Virus record (IMG/VR): IMGVR_UViG_3300009702_000087
Coordinates: 1-23,926 of that record
DNA: 23,926 bases
Reading direction: 5' to 3' (one strand)
Origin: a virus
Of this stretch, positions 22,494 through 23,926 are shown in pieces. The notes under the pieces are model-generated. The model was not told the DNA's origin and did not search any database. It worked only from the letters and a program-made list of their open reading frames with translations. The position numbers and the translations under genes are program-made. Within the stretch, counting starts at the first letter, position 1; each line of letters begins with the position of its first letter.

Positions 22494-22689
22494 CATCTCT
22501 CGAGGTTGGCGTGATCTTGTCGAGGCGCTCGGCGGTGCCAATCTCACGAAAGAAATGACAGCCATGCGGGAGGCCGCGAGAAAACTGAATGGCGCCTGCG
22601 ACGACAAGACACCGGAGGAGAGAGTTCGTAGCGTGGTCGATGACCCCCATAAGCCGCATGACATACATAAGGCCGCTCGCAGAGGATGA
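22486..22689 (+). CDS. Small hypothetical protein
   Basis: A 67-residue protein. ATG 22486 is chosen because GGAGAGG (22475-22481) lies four bases before it. It is helical (RGWRDLVEALGGANLTKEMT, then AMREAARKLNGACDDKTPEE) with a polar tail rich in His and Lys (DDPHKPHDIHKAARRG). It overlaps both the membrane protein gene and the winged-helix gene. No family recognised. Confidence 0.55.
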   Translation: MPSISRGWRDLVEALGGANLTKEMTAMREAARKLNGACDDKTPEERVRSVVDDPHKPHDIHKAARRG

Positions 22690-22939
22690 GCTCGCAATCG
22701 TCGATCGCCTCGGTTGCCGCGCCAAGGAGGCGCAGGTGGTCGCCGCCATGCAGCGTGCCGCAGGCCGGATCGTGACACGGGATCACCTCACCGACGCGCT
22801 GTGGGGCTCCGACCCGGATGGAGGGCCGGACGATCCCGAGGGCTCGGTAAAGGTCTATATCTCGCGCCTCAGGCGCCGGCATGGCTTGGAAATCGAGACG
22901 GTGTGGGGCGTCGGATACAGGCTGGTGAGGATGCCGTGA
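22640..22939 (+). CDS. Stand-alone OmpR/PhoB-type winged-helix DNA-binding protein
   Basis: About 99 residues from ATG 22640; ATG 22661 and earlier in-frame starts are possible and none has a clear ribosome site. Residues ~28-96 follow the Trans_reg_C pattern: KEAQVVAAMQRAAGRIVTRD then HLTDALWG (first helices), SVKVYISRLRRRHGLEIETV (recognition helix), and VWGVGYRLVRM (the Thr-x-x-Gly-x-Gly-Tyr wing). There is no receiver domain or phosphorylation site, so it is a DNA-binding unit alone. It sits in the lysis region and its stop overlaps the endolysin start (GTGA), so the two are likely co-expressed. It could time lysis or late expression; the target is unknown. Confidence 0.8.
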   Translation: MTPISRMTYIRPLAEDELAIVDRLGCRAKEAQVVAAMQRAAGRIVTRDHLTDALWGSDPDGGPDDPEGSVKVYISRLRRRHGLEIETVWGVGYRLVRMP

Positions 22940-23433
22940 ACAGCACCGACTTCCTCAAGGGCGTGATCAAGCCGACCTTGGCCTGGCTGCACCTCGAAAG
23001 CCCCGCGGCCGAGGCGCTGCTTCTGGGGACGGCGCTCGCGGAGAGCGGCCTTCAATACCTGTTCCAACTCGGCGGGGGGCCCGCCCTGGGCGTCTACCAG
23101 ATGGAGCCCGCGACCCACGATGACATCTGGAAAAACTACGCGGCGTTCCGACCGGCGCTGGCACAAAGGGTCGTCGAACTGCTCGCCCCATGGATGCACG
23201 AGGACATCGATCAACTGGTCGGTAACCTGCCTTACGCCACGGCGATGGCGCGGCTCCATTATCTCCGCGTGTCCGAGGCGCTGCCGGAGACTCCTCAGGG
23301 CATGGCCCGGTATTGGAAGCGGCACTACAACACCGCCTCGGGCGCCGGCACCGTCGAGGGCAAGCTCCGGTGGTTCCAGGCGGCGCATGATCTGGTCTAC
23401 AATCTCGACGCCGAGCAATCGCGACCAAGCTGA
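22936..23433 (+). CDS. Endolysin-like protein with lytic-transglycosylase features
   Basis: The start is GTG 22936, in a GTGA overlap with the preceding stop and with GAGGA shortly upstream; 165 residues. AALLLGTALAESGLQ-type sequence is present as GTALAESGLQYLFQL with Glu36-Ser37, followed by GPALGVYQMEPATHDDIW, the order of the SLT/lysozyme fold (catalytic Glu-Ser, then Gly-x-x-Gln-x-x-Pro-x-Thr). Later YATAMARLHYLRVSEALPET and ARYWKRHYNTASGAGTVEGK are motifs I know from phage proteins near holin genes. There is no signal peptide, so it would need a holin to reach the wall. A transglycosylase acting on peptidoglycan is the best reading. Confidence 0.8.
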   Translation: MNSTDFLKGVIKPTLAWLHLESPAAEALLLGTALAESGLQYLFQLGGGPALGVYQMEPATHDDIWKNYAAFRPALAQRVVELLAPWMHEDIDQLVGNLPYATAMARLHYLRVSEALPETPQGMARYWKRHYNTASGAGTVEGKLRWFQAAHDLVYNLDAEQSRPS

Positions 23434-23444
23434 AAGGAACGATC

Positions 23445-23636
23445 ATGGACAGCAAGCCCTGGTACGCATCGAAGACCCTTTGGGTGAACGCCATCGCCGG
23501 CATCGCCGCCATGGCAGGCGCGTTCGGCCTCGACCTCGGTCTCACGCCCGAGACGCAGACCAGCCTTGTGGCGGGCATCCTCGCCGTCGTGAACATCATC
23601 CTGCGGCTCGTCACCAAGCAGCCCGTCGGCAAGTGA
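23445..23636 (+). CDS. Holin candidate, two transmembrane helices
   Basis: A 63-residue protein with AAAGGA six bases before ATG, directly after the endolysin. It opens with DSKPWYASKTLWVNAIAGIA; helices span about residues 11-31 (LWVNAIAGIAAMAGAFGLDL) and 38-57 (TSLVAGILAVVNIILRLVT), with a basic C-terminus (KQPVGK). Two helices, short soluble ends and the place between endolysin and spanin genes fit a class II holin. The Lys-x-Trp-Tyr-x-Ser-Lys-Thr start is common in small phage membrane proteins of this kind. Confidence 0.75.
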   Translation: MDSKPWYASKTLWVNAIAGIAAMAGAFGLDLGLTPETQTSLVAGILAVVNIILRLVTKQPVGK

Positions 23637-23848
23637 GCATCCTTGCGATCCTCAAGGGCATCTTCACGCTTGCCGGTGCGCTGGCCCGTTTGGCCGAGCG
23701 GAAGCAACTCATGGACGCCGGCGAGGCCAATGCCGTCGCTCGTGACGCGAGGAGAGCACTGTGGCGGATCGAGAAGGCGCGTCGTGCTCGCCGTGCTGTC
23801 CGCGACGATCCTGACAGCGTGCGCTCAGACCCAAGGAACCGCGACTGA
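23633..23848 (+). CDS. Inner-membrane spanin candidate (Rz-like)
   Basis: A 71-residue protein starting at GTG 23633 in a GTGA overlap with the holin gene. Residues ~2-20 (SILAILKGIFTLAGALARLA) are a short amphipathic/membrane anchor; the rest is a charged helix (ERKQLMDAGEANAVARDARR, then WRIEKARRARRAV) ending DDPDSVRSDPRNRD, a tail often seen in i-spanin-like phage proteins. The Rz1-like lipoprotein is read from another frame inside its 3' half, the classic spanin arrangement, which strongly supports the assignment. Confidence 0.7.
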   Translation: MSILAILKGIFTLAGALARLAERKQLMDAGEANAVARDARRALWRIEKARRARRAVRDDPDSVRSDPRNRD

Positions 23849-23926
23849 CGTATCCTGTTCAGCGTTCCAGCCGCTCACATATTCCGCGAGTCGGGACACG
23901 CCCGAGACCATCGCGCAGATCAGGCG
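23730..23926 (+). CDS. Outer-membrane spanin candidate (Rz1-like lipoprotein), 3' truncated by window end
   Basis: An open frame, +1 relative to the Rz-like gene, with possible starts at ATG 23730 (GAGG just before) or GTG 23784. It gives a basic n-region (GSRRR), a hydrophobic stretch (VVLAVLSATIL) and the lipobox Leu-Thr-Ala-Cys, then VSCSAFQPLTYSASRDTPET, whose Cys-x2-Phe-x-Pro-(Ile/Leu)-x-Tyr/Trp-Ser...Asp-Thr-x-Glu-Thr pattern is typical of phage Rz1-like lipoproteins. The gene overlaps the 3' half of the i-spanin gene and runs on past 23926. Together the pair would fuse inner and outer membranes at lysis. Confidence 0.72.
   Translation, partial: MPSLVTRGEHCGGSRRRVVLAVLSATILTACAQTQGTATDVSCSAFQPLTYSASRDTPETIAQIR

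Noticed and set aside
22714-22935. Longer N-terminus for the endolysin-like gene
   Set aside because: The upstream extension is Arg/Gly-rich, overlaps the winged-helix gene completely, and the conserved protein begins at GTG 22936 with a ribosome site and GTGA overlap.
1-23926. tRNA genes, CRISPR arrays, insertion sequences, integrase or att sites
   Set aside because: Reading both strands showed no cloverleaf-like sequence, spaced repeats, transposase or recombinase motifs, so none is reported.

Overview
The window is one continuous block of densely packed, plus-strand virion and lysis genes from a tailed phage (or an integrated prophage) with a podovirus-type, T7-like particle. High G+C, GTG starts and the style of the lysis proteins suggest an alphaproteobacterial host, but this is inferred from composition and from recognising families, not proven. 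No integrase, replication gene, RNA polymerase, tRNA, CRISPR array or attachment site was seen.

Layout. 1-187: the C-terminal end of an upstream gene, by position perhaps the large terminase. 188-3462: small proteins, including a fibre-like protein with a conserved phage C-terminal domain, a tiny internally duplicated protein, a protein with a His...Asn-Cys arrangement like permuted NlpC/P60 or LRAT enzymes, and a coiled-coil protein. 3466-8304: head module with portal, Bbp19-like protein, small basic protein, scaffold, a 222-nt structured gap with a promoter-like sequence, major capsid protein and a small downstream head protein. 8348-10651: a three-gene sugar cassette, GT-B glycosyltransferase, zinc-ribbon methyltransferase, GT-B glycosyltransferase, sitting between head and tail genes. 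10722-14386: an unknown gene, tail tubular protein A, and tail tubular protein B, which is split by a -1 frame change and carries a carbohydrate-binding-like insertion. 14386-19105: ejection module with a GNAT-fold protein, a gp14-like protein and two large internal virion proteins. 19166-21733: a long tail fibre/tailspike with a T7-type anchor, a pectate-lyase-like beta-helix and C-terminal lectin-like domains. 21809-23926: lysis region with several small proteins, a stand-alone OmpR-type winged-helix protein, a transglycosylase-like endolysin, a two-helix holin candidate, and a nested Rz/Rz1-like spanin pair cut off by the window end.

Neighbouring genes very often overlap by ATGA, GTGA or TGATG, so translation is probably coupled along a few long transcripts. 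Portal, scaffold and capsid build the head; tail tubular A and B close it and form the nozzle; the gp13/14/15/16-position proteins would leave the particle to form a DNA-ejection conduit; the fibre binds or cuts a surface polysaccharide; the endolysin, holin and spanins release progeny.

Most interesting points: the glycosyltransferase/methyltransferase cassette, which could decorate the virion or host glycans; the split tail tubular B with its inserted lectin-like domain; the NC-motif papain-like protein; the hairpin-rich capsid leader; and the winged-helix regulator coupled to the endolysin.
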